Source: Caulobacteraceae bacterium (GTDB lineage Bacteria; Pseudomonadota; Alphaproteobacteria; Caulobacterales; Aquidulcibacteraceae). From it: a stretch of 64,000 nucleotides of DNA. Positions within the stretch are counted from its first letter, which is position 1. The number at the start of each line of letters is the position of its first letter. Under the pieces are notes generated by a model. That model had not been told where the DNA came from, searched no databases, and saw nothing but the letters and a program-made list of their open reading frames with translations. The stretch spans positions 62,001-126,000 of the forward strand of contig JADJCG010000011.1 in assembly GCA_016703335.1 (NCBI GenBank), given 5' to 3'. Both the position numbers and the translations under genes were made by a program. Positions 25,426 through 33,759 of this stretch are shown one piece after another.

Positions 25426-25863
25426 GTGGCGGCGGCTATTATTGCGCTGATTTGGCTCGGAATGCTCATAGGCGTCTCGTTTCTCGCGACGCCCGTGAAG
25501 TTCGTGGTGCAGGATCTGACGCTGCCCATCGCCCTCCAAGTCGGACAAGCCACATTCGGGCTGTTCTCTCGCATTGAATGGGGTCTCGCCGTTCTGCTTG
25601 TTGGCGCGAGCGCGTGGCGTTGGCGCGAAGGCGCTCTATGCGTGATCCTCGCTCTTTCCGCTGCAGCCGTCGTGCTCATGCAGGCGGTTTGGCTACTCCC
25701 GACGCTTGACGCGCGGGTCGCGCTGATCGTCGCGGGAGAGACGCCGCCCCCATCAGCACACCATACCTTTTACGCGACACTAGAGGCCGCGAAGGCTCTG
25801 ATGCTGATCGCACTCGCTTTTATTGCGCTACGCGGCAGCGCCAGAACGCGCAGCCACCACTAG
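25426..25863 (+). CDS. Small membrane protein, possibly DUF4149/TMEM205-like
   Basis: 145 residues with a GTG start at 25426, preceded by AGGGAGA. Four membrane helices are visible: IIALIWLGMLIGVSFLATP, RIEWGLAVLLVGASAW, LCVILALSAAAVVLMQAVWLLP and LEAAKALMLIALAFIAL. FLATPVKFVV after helix 1 resembles the F..P...F pattern of DUF4149, but I am not certain. It diverges from nsrR and may share its control. Confidence 0.55.
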   Translation: MAAAIIALIWLGMLIGVSFLATPVKFVVQDLTLPIALQVGQATFGLFSRIEWGLAVLLVGASAWRWREGALCVILALSAAAVVLMQAVWLLPTLDARVALIVAGETPPPSAHHTFYATLEAAKALMLIALAFIALRGSARTRSHH

Positions 25864-26016
25864 GCGCACCGTCACTGCATCATTTTGTACGTCTACCTGT
25901 AGCGGCGCTTGGCGACGCCAAAATCCTCTCTTGGAAAAGATATTTCCGTATGCGGATTGAAGACCAGCCCCGCCCAATCCCCATGCGCTTCGTCTTGACG
26001 CCTCACCGCGATTTAT

Positions 26017-26033
26017 ATAGTTGTCCTTACTAT
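26017..26033. promoter_or_regulatory. Inverted repeat at the start of the MarR-type gene
   Basis: ATAGT and ACTAT are separated by 7 bases, and the repeat ends one base before the ATG at 26035. It could be the autoregulatory site of the MarR protein. No ribosome binding site can fit between, so the transcript is either leaderless or the true start lies further in. Confidence 0.45.
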
Positions 26034-26034
26034 T

Positions 26035-26694
26035 ATGATCCGCGATCAGCTCTCTTATGGACTTGCCCGTCTCAGCGCCCTTGCCCGCCAGGATGATTGG
26101 CGCACGGGCGAGGTCGAAGGCCTGACGCCGACGCAAGGCGACATCTTGCGTTTGCTTGTCCAACGCCCGGGCGGGCTTCGCGCGGGCGCCGTGTCCGCGC
26201 ACCTCAACGTCAGTCAACCGACCGCGAGCGACGCGGCGGCGGCGCTTTTGCGCAAGGCACTTATCGAGAAACTGCCCGATCCGGAAGACGGCCGCGCCTT
26301 CATGCTGCGCGTGACCCGCAGCGGCCGGGCGCTTGCGCGTCGTTGGCCGGAGAGCTTCGCCGCAGTGGCTCGCGTCCTCAGCGCAGAGGATCAGGCGGCG
26401 CTGCTCGGTATCGTCATCCGCGCGATTGACGCCTTGCAGCGTGAAGGCGCCATTTCGCGGCAACGCATGTGCATGAGCTGTTGCCACTTTGCCCCGAACC
26501 GCCACCGGAGCAAGTCCGAGCCGCACCATTGCCGGTTCATCGATGCGGCGCTCGGCGAGGGCGATCTGCGCCTTGACTGCGCCGAGCACGAGGAGGCGGA
26601 GGCCGCTTCGGCGCCTGAGTTTTCGGAAGGGTCCAAAAGGCGGGTGCGACGCCATCATGCGCACAGTGTTTGTATAGGAGTGCTATTTACATGA
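26035..26694 (+). CDS. MarR-family regulator with Cys/His-rich C-terminal extension
   Basis: 219 residues. Residues 1-140 form a MarR winged helix: GLTPTQGDILRLLVQRPGGLRAGAVSAHLNVSQPTASDAAAALLRKALIEKLPDPEDGRAFMLRVT. A second part contains MCMSCCHFAPN, SEPHHCRF and LRLDCAEHE, a Cys-Cys-Cys...His-Cys...Cys-His set that could bind a metal or a Fe-S cluster. The gene ends in an ATGA overlap with a CxxC thioredoxin-like gene. A redox- or metal-sensing regulator of the two thiol proteins downstream is the natural reading. Confidence 0.8.
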   Translation: MIRDQLSYGLARLSALARQDDWRTGEVEGLTPTQGDILRLLVQRPGGLRAGAVSAHLNVSQPTASDAAAALLRKALIEKLPDPEDGRAFMLRVTRSGRALARRWPESFAAVARVLSAEDQAALLGIVIRAIDALQREGAISRQRMCMSCCHFAPNRHRSKSEPHHCRFIDAALGEGDLRLDCAEHEEAEAASAPEFSEGSKRRVRRHHAHSVCIGVLFT

Positions 26695-26936
26695 AGACGA
26701 AGGCAGTATTTTATCACGCTGGCTGCAGCGTGTGTGTTTCGGCAGAACAGCAATTCGCGATCGCGCTTGATCCGGCGAAGTTCGATGTCGAGGTCGTCAA
26801 TTTTGCCGAGACGCCCGGGCGCATTGCCGAAGCGGAGCAAGCGGGCGTTGTGTCGGTTCCGGCCTTCGTCATCAATGGCGCGCCGTTTCATATCAATTTC
26901 GGCGCGTCCATGGCGGCCGTGAAGGGCGAAGCCTAA
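26691..26936 (+). CDS. Small thioredoxin/glutaredoxin-like protein
   Basis: 81 residues from ATG 26691, with AGGAG upstream. KAVFYHAGCSVCVSAEQQF holds C12-x2-C15 at the start of helix 1, and VVSVPAFVINGAPF has the cis-Pro of the thioredoxin fold. The short length fits a glutaredoxin-like or thioredoxin 3-type domain. It is coupled to the MarR gene by ATGA overlap. It would act in the cytoplasm as it lacks a signal peptide. Confidence 0.75.
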   Translation: MKTKAVFYHAGCSVCVSAEQQFAIALDPAKFDVEVVNFAETPGRIAEAEQAGVVSVPAFVINGAPFHINFGASMAAVKGEA

Positions 26937-27006
26937 TCACTTTGAGCCTCGGTGCGGGAGCATGACGCTTCCGCACCACGCGCCCACCCGACAGGAGAGA
27001 ACAATC

Positions 27007-27546
27007 ATGCCCGCTTTACGCGCCGCGCCCGCGTGGCGCGCCACAGAATGGTTCAACACAGAAGCGCCGCTCACGCTGGACGCGCTGCGCGGACGCGTCG
27101 TGATGATCTGCGCCTTCCAGATGCTCTGCCCCGGGTGCGTCAGTCACGGCATCCCCCAGGCGCAACGCGTCGCGGAACTGTTTCGTCCCGATGATGTGCA
27201 AGTCATCGGCCTCCACACCGTGTTTGAACATCACGAGGCGATGGCGCCACAGGCGCTTCGCGCCTTTCTTCATGAGTACAAGGTCGCCTTCCCCGTTGGC
27301 GTCGATGCGCCGGAGGGTGACGGCATTCCCCAGACGATGCGGGCCTATGGCATGCAGGGCACGCCCACAACGATCCTGATCGACCGCGAAGGCCGGCTGC
27401 GTCGCCAAGCATTCGGCCGCATGAGCGACTTGCAGCTTGGCGCGGAGATCATGGCCTTGGTAGCGGAGACACAGAACCAAGCCATGACCACCGCCGCAGA
27501 CGAGCCAGCGACAGAAGGCGTCTGCACGCCCGAAGGCTGCCGCTAG
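27007..27546 (+). CDS. Redoxin / TlpA-like thioredoxin-fold protein
   Basis: 179 residues from ATG 27007 with AGGAGAG upstream. The CxxC motif is C41-P-G-C44 in MICAFQMLCPGCVSHGIPQ. QVIGLHTVFEHHEAM and YGMQGTPTTILIDREGRLR are the standard AhpC/TSA-redoxin blocks, with the cis-Pro in GTPT. A second cysteine pair CTPEGC ends the protein and might relay electrons or bind a metal. No signal peptide is present. It follows the MarR and small thioredoxin-like genes with a 70-base gap. Confidence 0.78.
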   Translation: MPALRAAPAWRATEWFNTEAPLTLDALRGRVVMICAFQMLCPGCVSHGIPQAQRVAELFRPDDVQVIGLHTVFEHHEAMAPQALRAFLHEYKVAFPVGVDAPEGDGIPQTMRAYGMQGTPTTILIDREGRLRRQAFGRMSDLQLGAEIMALVAETQNQAMTTAADEPATEGVCTPEGCR

Positions 27547-27915
27547 CCGGCGAGCGCGCGCGTGTAGGTCGCCATATCGAAATGGTCGCGCCAGATTTTG
27601 ATCTTGCCGTTCTCAAGCTCGAAGCCGCCGCAGCACGGCAAATCGACGGGCTTGTCGCCGACCCGTGTGCGGTCGAGGCGCTCCACCATCACGAGGTCGC
27701 CCGCCGCAAGAATCGCTCGGATGTCCCATGATGTGGCGGTCCAGCCTTTGAGAAAGGCCTGGATGAACGGGCGCAGCTTGTCGTGTCCGCCAACAGGCCC
27801 AAGCGGCATGTTGTGATAGACGCCGTCCGGCGCGAAATACCCCAGCAAACTCTTCCACATCGAGGCGCGACCAGGCGGCGATGCAAGCGCGCACCACGGT
27901 TTCGTTCGGCGACAT
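27543..27915 (-). CDS. Limonene-1,2-epoxide hydrolase / SnoaL-like protein, frameshifted
   Basis: MSPNETVVRACIAAWSRLDVEE starts at 27915 and breaks near 27855. The other frame continues LLGYFAPDGVYHNMPLGPVGGHDKLRPFIQAF, then VMVERLDRTRVGDKPVDLPCCGGFELENGKIKIWRDHFDM to 27543. The R..D pair in ERLDR and the Asp in WRDHFD match the catalytic Asp-Arg-Asp layout of limonene epoxide hydrolase-like enzymes. It converges on the redoxin gene with a 4-base overlap. The actual substrate is unknown. Confidence 0.6.
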
Positions 27916-28032
27916 GCGGGGCCTCCCTTTGCATCGGGCGCGGCGGACGATCACGGCGCCAGCGTGACGCTGCGTGAGACCGGCGACCCAAGCAAAAGCG
28001 CGCCGCTCATGTTAAATCTTAGCGCAAATATC

Positions 28033-28340
28033 TCACATCGCGATATCGAACGCGCTTATGACGCCGGCCATGAAATAGTCTGCATGCTGCGAACACAGAC
28101 CTGCATACATTAGCTTGCTGAGTTTCTCCCTGTTCATCGGGTCGCGGGCGTCGAGATTGCGGGCGAACACGTCTTGGACGAGCTGAGCGAAGCTTTTCTC
28201 AACCCATACATGCTGACAGGTCGGGTTTCGCCCCACCCCACACAGCCGGTATCGGTCTCCAACCGGAGGAAATACCAGAAATAGCCGCCCCAATGCGGCG
28301 GCGTGCGCACGACATAGGACGCGGCTTTAACGAGCCGCAT
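28033..28340 (-). pseudogene. N-terminal fragment of an enolase-superfamily (mandelate racemase/muconate lactonizing) enzyme
   Basis: The first part, MRLVKAASYVVRTPP then YFWYFLRLETDTGCVGWGE, is in one frame. The continuation KSFAQLVQDVFARNLDARDPMNREKLSKLMY and ISAFDIA is in another, ending at 28033. It covers only the N-terminal capping domain; the TIM barrel with the catalytic Lys and metal ligands is absent. It is a relic left at the edge of the zinc-ribbon/ferritin operon. Confidence 0.6.
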
Positions 28341-28414
28341 GAGCGACCTCCTCGCGAGATTGCTTGTCTCGCTAACGCGATGCGTAACGCCTTACGCCTT
28401 TGCTTTCATTGTGC

Positions 28415-28705
28415 TCAATAGATGACCTTGGCAATCAGCATCCCCTCTTCTTCAACGAGTTCGAGCCGCGACATGCAAGGCATGCAATAGACCCGGTCAC
28501 CGGCGCGCAGCTCTTTCGTCGACCGGATAACGACCTTACAAACTGGGCAGAGCGCCTCATTGGGTCCAAGCTTGTCGCCGGCGCCGCGCCAGCGCCGATA
28601 GAAACGGCGGAAACGTTTGGGCACCTCGTTGAAGCCTGTTTCTTCGAGCTCAAACGTCTGGCGCGGACGGCGAGCAGAGGCCGGCAATTCGAGTGGGTCC
28701 GTCAT
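28415..28705 (-). CDS. Small zinc-ribbon protein
   Basis: 96 residues. A basic N-terminal half (VPKRFRRFYRRWRGAGDKLG) is followed by CPVC and CMPC, 25 residues apart, a zinc-ribbon pair of CxxC knuckles. The start overlaps the stop of the first ferritin-like gene (ATGA). The basic stretch suggests contact with nucleic acid or with an acidic partner. A truncated copy of its centre lies at 14738-14854. I do not recognise a named family. Its constant partners here are two diiron proteins and, divergently, NrdJ. Confidence 0.65.
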   Translation of the reverse strand: MTDPLELPASARRPRQTFELEETGFNEVPKRFRRFYRRWRGAGDKLGPNEALCPVCKVVIRSTKELRAGDRVYCMPCMSRLELVEEEGMLIAKVIY

Positions 28706-29475
28706 GAACGAAAGCCCAAACGTGCGACAGCGGCAAGATAGTCTCCGGCCAAGTCAGGCCGATCGTCACGCTCGACACCCAATTCACCGAGCGTCTCGGC
28801 GAACGTGTTGATCACCAGCGAATCCAGTTCGCGTTTGATTTGATTCAGCCGGTCATGGGTGTGTGGCGCCATAAGCAAGCGCCTGCCGAGATCGTTTTCG
28901 CCAAAACCCATGTGCCTGCGCTCGTCGGAGACGATGCCGCGCAGCATTTCCGCCGTCACAGGATCGGCCGTGCCGGCATGATGACGGAAAACCGTGTATT
29001 CCAAACATTCAAGAATGACATTCTGCGCGAACACCGACGCCTCCCAGTCGCGCGCATCGACAAATTCCAGCAGCCGCTCCTTGAACTTGAGAAGACTGCG
29101 ATTGGCCCGTTGCTCGATCTCGGCATCCGGATCGGCGACGCCGAGCTGCTTCATGCGATGGAGCAGAACTTCAAGATGGCGTCCTTCGTCGACGACCTGC
29201 GTCGCCAGAAAGATCTTCGCCCCGCGGTCCGGGGCAAATCCGATCATGCCGCTTGAGGCATCGAGCGCCGCGGTCTCACCCACACAATAATTGCAGAGGG
29301 TTGTTATGAGCCCCTGGCGCTGGCGCTCAGTGAGTTCAGATTCTCTGAGGCCTGGGCTCCCGTACGGGCGGCCGTGGAGGTAGCCCTGCACGGCCTCAAA
29401 CCAGAACTCGAACGAGTGCACGGTGTTGCGAAACTCCGCTTCGCCGAGTTCGTGCGGGTCGTCGGTTTCCGGCAC
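28702..29475 (-). CDS. Ferritin-like diiron protein (first of two)
   Basis: 257 residues with a GTG start at 29475. The diiron ligand set is complete: E67, E97 and H100 (DEGRH), E156 (NVILECLEY), E185 and H188 (DERRH). This is E, ExxH, E, ExxH as in ribonucleotide reductase R2-like and related oxygenases. A signal peptide is absent. It is related to the next gene upstream. The product could be an oxidase or N-oxygenase-like enzyme, or an oxygen-scavenging partner. It is co-translated with the zinc-ribbon gene. Confidence 0.7.
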   Translation of the reverse strand: MPETDDPHELGEAEFRNTVHSFEFWFEAVQGYLHGRPYGSPGLRESELTERQRQGLITTLCNYCVGETAALDASSGMIGFAPDRGAKIFLATQVVDEGRHLEVLLHRMKQLGVADPDAEIEQRANRSLLKFKERLLEFVDARDWEASVFAQNVILECLEYTVFRHHAGTADPVTAEMLRGIVSDERRHMGFGENDLGRRLLMAPHTHDRLNQIKRELDSLVINTFAETLGELGVERDDRPDLAGDYLAAVARLGFRS

Positions 29476-29486
29476 CGGGGCGCGCC

Positions 29487-30358
29487 TCAGACCGGCGACT
29501 GATATTCGAGGCCGATGCGGCCGAGTCTCGTCTTGAACTCCTTCAGCACCGTCGCCGACAGCGCGCCTTCCATCTCCTCGTTAGAGGCCTCCGCCAGATT
29601 GAGCCCCTGATAGGTCGGGCCCGCTCTATCTTTCTGCGGCGCGCCCGTGCGGGCTTCGGCCGGACTTCCATTTCGAGCAAAGGCTTCGTGGAATGTCGCC
29701 AACATGTGCTTGGTCATCTCGCGCTGCATGCGCTGCACTTCCGGTTTCTTCTCCGGATAACGGCGGATGAGTTCGCCAATGCGGTTTTCGCCGAAGCCAA
29801 CATGGCGCCGCTCGTCAGCAATCGTCCCGGACAATGTGTGCGCGAATTTCGGATTGGACGCCTCAGCCCCCGCATGCAGCATTTCGAACACTGAGAACGC
29901 CATGCCTTCGAGCACGATGTTCTGACCAACGACGCCGGCGACGAAGTCCTTCTTGTCGATCTTTTCCAACAGCACTTCGGCAAACTTGCCGAGATGGGGA
30001 TTGATGTAAGTCTTGATCGTAGTTTCCAGATCGTTCGGCTTCACGCCCAGGTCGTAAAGACGCTGGGTGAAGATCTCGACGTGGCGGCCTTCGTCGAGCG
30101 TTTGCGTCGCCAAGAAGGTCTTGCTCGCTTGATCGGGCGCGGCGTTCACCAGCCCCGATGACGCTGCAAGCGCGCAGCGTTCGCCGGCAATCAATTGCAC
30201 CGTCGTTCGTATCTGCTGTTCGCGATAATCATCGTTCTGGAGCAGCTCCGCCGGCTCACCTCATCTGGTCCATGGCCATAGACGGTGTCCTCAAGATAGC
30301 CTTGCGGACAGGATTCAAGCCATTTTTGAATCGAATAGTTCGCTAGAAAATCCGCCAT
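29487..30358 (-). CDS. Ferritin-like diiron protein (second), frameshifted near the N-terminus
   Basis: MADFLANYSIQKWLESCPQ at the ATG 30358 (GGGAGG upstream) is in one frame. After a break near 30240 the next frame gives TVQLIAGERCALAASSGLVN and the rest to 29487. Ligands: Glu in AGERCA, DEGRH, Glu in NIVLEGMAF, DERRH. The same fold and ligand set as its neighbour, with a longer C-terminal tail (LNLAEASNEEMEGALSATVLKEFKTRLGRIGLEYQSPV). The start region is partly conserved in the 14.87 kb relic. Transcription should begin at the divergent promoter shared with nrdJ. Confidence 0.68.
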
Positions 30359-30708
30359 CGCATAGACCTCCCTGCTTTCGACATGACGCGTCACTTCGCT
30401 TGCGCGGGTAGGCGCGAACGGCCGCTTTGCGAACAAACGCCCGCGAAACCTGTGGAGGCAAACATAGAGGCTATAGAGCGCTGTGCGCCTCGCGATTGAT
30501 GATCATCAATCGCGGCTGCGATGTGTCGCCGCAGATCGACTTCGGCGACACCTTCGCTGACGACGCGACGCCTTTGACTTCCATCAAGCCGCTCACCGAC
30601 ATGCGCTAAGAAGTGCGCTGCGTTGTCACCCCATGCGCGGATTTACCTCCGCATTATGTTCGACTCACCGAGACTGTCACGCCTTAGAGTGTGAAGTGGA
30701 GCCGTGAC
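30359..30708. promoter_or_regulatory. Divergent control region of the ferritin operon and nrdJ
   Basis: 350 bases holding the FNR/FixK palindrome and a long nrdJ leader of about 195 bases. Most of it is repeated at 14905-15210. I looked for a cobalamin riboswitch, which would suit a B12-dependent enzyme, but no B12-box-like GCCACTG or conserved stem set was evident. A conserved open frame of about 40 codons (to TAA 30609) is present without a convincing start in this copy. Confidence 0.5.
30491..30514. promoter_or_regulatory. Perfect FNR/FixK palindrome upstream of nrdJ
   Basis: TTGATGATCATCAA at 30496-30509 is the consensus binding site, embedded in a 24-bp perfect palindrome from CGCGATTG to CAATCGCG. 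It stands between the ferritin operon and nrdJ, 195 bases from the nrdJ start and about 135 from the ferritin start. It explains how class II ribonucleotide reductase would be raised under low oxygen. Confidence 0.82.
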
Positions 30709-32925
30709 ATGCCGTTCGATGCCGAAATCTCAGCCGAAATCTGGAACGCGAAGTATCGCTTTCGCGTCGATGGAGATGGGGGCGATGGCGGCGTCGAGGC
30801 GACGTGGTCGCGCGTCGCGGCGGCGATCGCTGAAGCCGAGCCCGCGCGCGCACGGCGACACTGGCGCACGCAATTTGAGACCGCGCTCTCTGACTTTAGA
30901 TTTCTGCCAGCGGGGCGCATCATCGCGGGGGCCGGAACGGGCCGCACGGTCACCTTGTTCAACTGCTTCGTCATGGGGACCATCCCCGACAATCTCGACG
31001 GCATCTTTGAGCATTTGCGCGAAGCAGCCCTCACCATGCAGCAGGGCGGCGGCGTCGGCATGGATTTTTCCACCATCCGCCCCGCGGGCGCGCCGGTGCG
31101 CGGCGTTGGCGCGCAAGCGTCGGGACCGCTCTCGTTCATGGACGCATGGGACGCCATGTGCCGGACCGTGATGTCGGCCGGGCAACGCCGGGGGGCAATG
31201 ATGGGCTGTTTGCGCATCGACCACCCCGACATCGAACACTTCATCGACGCCAAGCGCGACCCGGCCCGGCTGCGCAATTTCAATGTGTCGGTGCTCGTCA
31301 CCGACGCCTTCATGGCGGCTCTGTCGGCTGATCAGGACTGGCCGCTGCAATTTGACGGTCAGACCTATCGAATAGTACGAGCGCGCGATCTTTGGGCGCG
31401 GCTGATGCGCGCGACCTACGATGTCGCCGAGCCTGGGGTCATTTTCATTGACCGGGTCAATGCGGAAAACAATCTCGCTTATTGCGAGACGGTGTCGGCG
31501 ACCAATCCGTGCGGAGAGCAGCCGCTGCCGCCCTACGGCGCTTGCCTGCTCGGTTCGATAAATCTCTCACGCCTGGTCAAACGTCCCTTCGAGCCAGACG
31601 CTGCGATTGATCTTGAAGATCTGGAGCAGCTTACCGCCACGGCGGTTCGCCTGCTGGACAACGTCATCGATGTCTCGCGTTACCCGCTGCGCGAGCAGGA
31701 AGAAGAAGCGAAGTCGAAGCGCCGCATCGGACTTGGCGTGACCGGGCTCGCTGACGCGCTGATCTTCTGCAACGCGCGCTATGGGGCGGCTGACGGACTT
31801 GCGTTGACCGAAAGTTGGCTGCGCTCGATCCGAACGGCCGCCTATCGCGCCTCGGCGAAGCTCGCAGCGGAGAAAGGCGCCTTTCCGGCCTATGACGCGG
31901 CCATCTTGGACCGGCCGACGCTTGCGTCACTGGACGAGGCGACGCGCGGACTGATCGCCGAACACGGTCTGCGCAATGGCTGCCTCACCACCATCGCCCC
32001 GACCGGCACCATCTCTCTGCTCGCCGGCAACACATCGTCGGGCATAGAGCCGGTGTTTGCATTCTCCTATCAGCGCCGCGTCCGCCAACAGGACAATTCG
32101 TTCATCGAGGAGCCCGTCCAGGACTATGCGCTGACGCTTTGGCGGCGCTTGCATGGTGATGCGCCGCCGCCGGAGCACAGCTTTGTCAGCGCCCAGACCC
32201 TGACCCCCACCGATCACTTGGCGATGCAGGCGACGGCGCAACGTTTCATCGACAGTTCGATTTCGAAGACGGTCAATTGTCCGGAAGATATTGCGTTCGA
32301 GGAGTTCTCCGACATTTATGCGCGTGCGTTCGACCTGGGCTGCAAGGGCTGCACTACGTATCGGCCGAACGCGGTCACCGGCTCGATCCTGTCGGTTGAG
32401 AAGCCAGACCAGAATGCGCCGCTCTCCCCTCCGCCCGCGGCGCTGGCGGCGCGGCCGGAGACGCTGATCGGCTCGACTTACAAAATCAAATGGCCGGAAA
32501 GCGAGCACGCGCTCTATGTCACCATCAACGATATCGAAGAGAATGGCGCGCGCCGGCCCTTCGAGATTTTCGTCAACTCCAAGAACATGGAGCACTACGC
32601 CTGGACCTTGGCGCTGACGCGCATGATCTCAGCCGTCTTCCGGCGCGGCGGTGATGTGACGTTCGTGGCTGAAGAACTGAAGGCGGTGTTCGATCCGCGC
32701 GGCGGCTCGTGGCTCAATGGGCGCTATGTGCCCTCGCTTTTGGCCGCCATCGGCGATGTGATCCAGCGGCACTTGGACAGTGACACGGTCTCGGCGCCGG
32801 CGGCCGTGACGGTCGCGCCGCCGCAAACCCGCCCGCGCTTTTGCCCCAAGTGCAGCGCGGCCTCTCTTATCCGCAGCGAGGGCTGCGACAAGTGCCTGGA
32901 GTGTGGCTACTCAAAGTGCTCATGA
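30709..32925 (+). CDS. nrdJ: Adenosylcobalamin-dependent (class II) ribonucleotide reductase
   Basis: 738 residues from ATG 30709. FLPAGRIIAGAGTGRTVTLFNCFVMG, QQGGGVGMDFSTIRP, and the active-site triad NPCGEQPLPPYGACLLGSINL (Asn, Cys, Glu) are diagnostic, with the redox Cys in FNCFVMG. LRNGCLTTIAPTGTISLLAGNTSSGIEPVFAFSY follows. The C-terminus CPKCSAASLIRSEGCDKCLECGYSKCS is the Cys-rich tail that re-reduces the active site. It needs no oxygen. No frameshift. Only its first 16 codons exist in the 15.2 kb relic. Confidence 0.94.
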   Translation: MPFDAEISAEIWNAKYRFRVDGDGGDGGVEATWSRVAAAIAEAEPARARRHWRTQFETALSDFRFLPAGRIIAGAGTGRTVTLFNCFVMGTIPDNLDGIFEHLREAALTMQQGGGVGMDFSTIRPAGAPVRGVGAQASGPLSFMDAWDAMCRTVMSAGQRRGAMMGCLRIDHPDIEHFIDAKRDPARLRNFNVSVLVTDAFMAALSADQDWPLQFDGQTYRIVRARDLWARLMRATYDVAEPGVIFIDRVNAENNLAYCETVSATNPCGEQPLPPYGACLLGSINLSRLVKRPFEPDAAIDLEDLEQLTATAVRLLDNVIDVSRYPLREQEEEAKSKRRIGLGVTGLADALIFCNARYGAADGLALTESWLRSIRTAAYRASAKLAAEKGAFPAYDAAILDRPTLASLDEATRGLIAEHGLRNGCLTTIAPTGTISLLAGNTSSGIEPVFAFSYQRRVRQQDNSFIEEPVQDYALTLWRRLHGDAPPPEHSFVSAQTLTPTDHLAMQATAQRFIDSSISKTVNCPEDIAFEEFSDIYARAFDLGCKGCTTYRPNAVTGSILSVEKPDQNAPLSPPPAALAARPETLIGSTYKIKWPESEHALYVTINDIEENGARRPFEIFVNSKNMEHYAWTLALTRMISAVFRRGGDVTFVAEELKAVFDPRGGSWLNGRYVPSLLAAIGDVIQRHLDSDTVSAPAAVTVAPPQTRPRFCPKCSAASLIRSEGCDKCLECGYSKCS

Positions 32926-32929
32926 AGTT

Positions 32930-33472
32930 CTATTTGCCCGTCGCCGCAACCCGGCGGCGGCGGGCCATGAACCGCCGGCCCAGCATTTCAATATCGCTCT
33001 CGCTGAAGCGGCGGCGCGCCAATGGGATGATCACGGCATTCTCCAGCGCCAAGTGACGACGCTCATGGTGCGCGAAGGCGACGAGCGCTTCAGCGCCCCC
33101 TTCGATCGCCTGCGGCGGCCGGCGCACTAGCAGACACGCATTGAGCACGTCGCGGACGCGCTCTGAGAGTGATTTGTCCTCAGCGTGTTCGCGCGCGAGG
33201 CGGCCAAGCACGTCCTCGATTTCGTCCTCGGCAAGACACCGCCGGCGCAGCAACGGAAACACATCTTCCTCTTCGTCGATCACATGCAAGGTGAGATCGA
33301 AGCGAATGAAGTCGACAAGCGCTGTGATCACCAAGACGTCGAAATCGGAGGCGGCAGCAAGTTCTTCCAACGCCCGGCACATGCGCCGGTGATTGAGATG
33401 TTCGGCGAGCAGGAATTCGATCGCATCGCTCGGCGACACCGGGCGCACGCCTGAATCACGCAGATCGTTCAT
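32930..33472 (-). CDS. Hemerythrin domain protein
   Basis: 180 residues from ATG 33472; the frame is open far upstream. A four-helix bundle with ligand candidates in AEHLNHRRMCRALEEL, LHVIDEEEDVFPLL, REHAEDKSLSERV and AHHERRHLALENAVIIPLARRRF (HxxxE type). Such proteins bind oxygen or NO at a diiron site. It overlaps the preceding small gene as ATGA and lies at the 3' end of the nar operon. Confidence 0.8.
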   Translation of the reverse strand: MNDLRDSGVRPVSPSDAIEFLLAEHLNHRRMCRALEELAAASDFDVLVITALVDFIRFDLTLHVIDEEEDVFPLLRRRCLAEDEIEDVLGRLAREHAEDKSLSERVRDVLNACLLVRRPPQAIEGGAEALVAFAHHERRHLALENAVIIPLARRRFSESDIEMLGRRFMARRRRVAATGK

Positions 33473-33752
33473 GAGACGCTCTCCAACCTGAGGCGAAAGG
33501 CGATCATGCGCGCGGCGCACGCCGCGCCCGGGTCGCGCGCGTCCCGCAACGCAGAGATAAGACCAGCCCACGCCTCCTCGTCGGCCTCCGAGATGAAGTC
33601 GGAGACTGCGATGCGAAGGAATTGTGCGGGGCTTTCCTCGCGGCGAGCTGCTTCCTCGTCCAGACGCTTCGCCGTGTTCGGGTCCGAGGCTCCAAGCCAG
33701 GCGCTCAATTGCGCGCTGGATTGGCGCCCAGCGAGATAACGTCGCCGAGCAT
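33469..33752 (-). CDS. Small conserved protein of the nar operon, probable frameshift at start
   Basis: The main frame SAWLGASDPNTAKRLDEEAARREESPAQFLRIAVSDFISEADEE ends in an ATGA overlap with the hemerythrin gene. Its first possible start there is a TTG at 33708. An ATG at 33752, 8 bases after the PPIase stop, reads MLGDVISLGANPARN and meets the main frame if one base is missing near 33710. I therefore favour 33752. About 93 residues, acidic, helical. The function is unknown. Confidence 0.5.
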
Positions 33753-33759
33753 GAGTCTC

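Noticed and set aside
30515..30708. Cobalamin riboswitch in the nrdJ leader
   Set aside because: I see no B12-box or conserved stems. The long leader is noted but not called.
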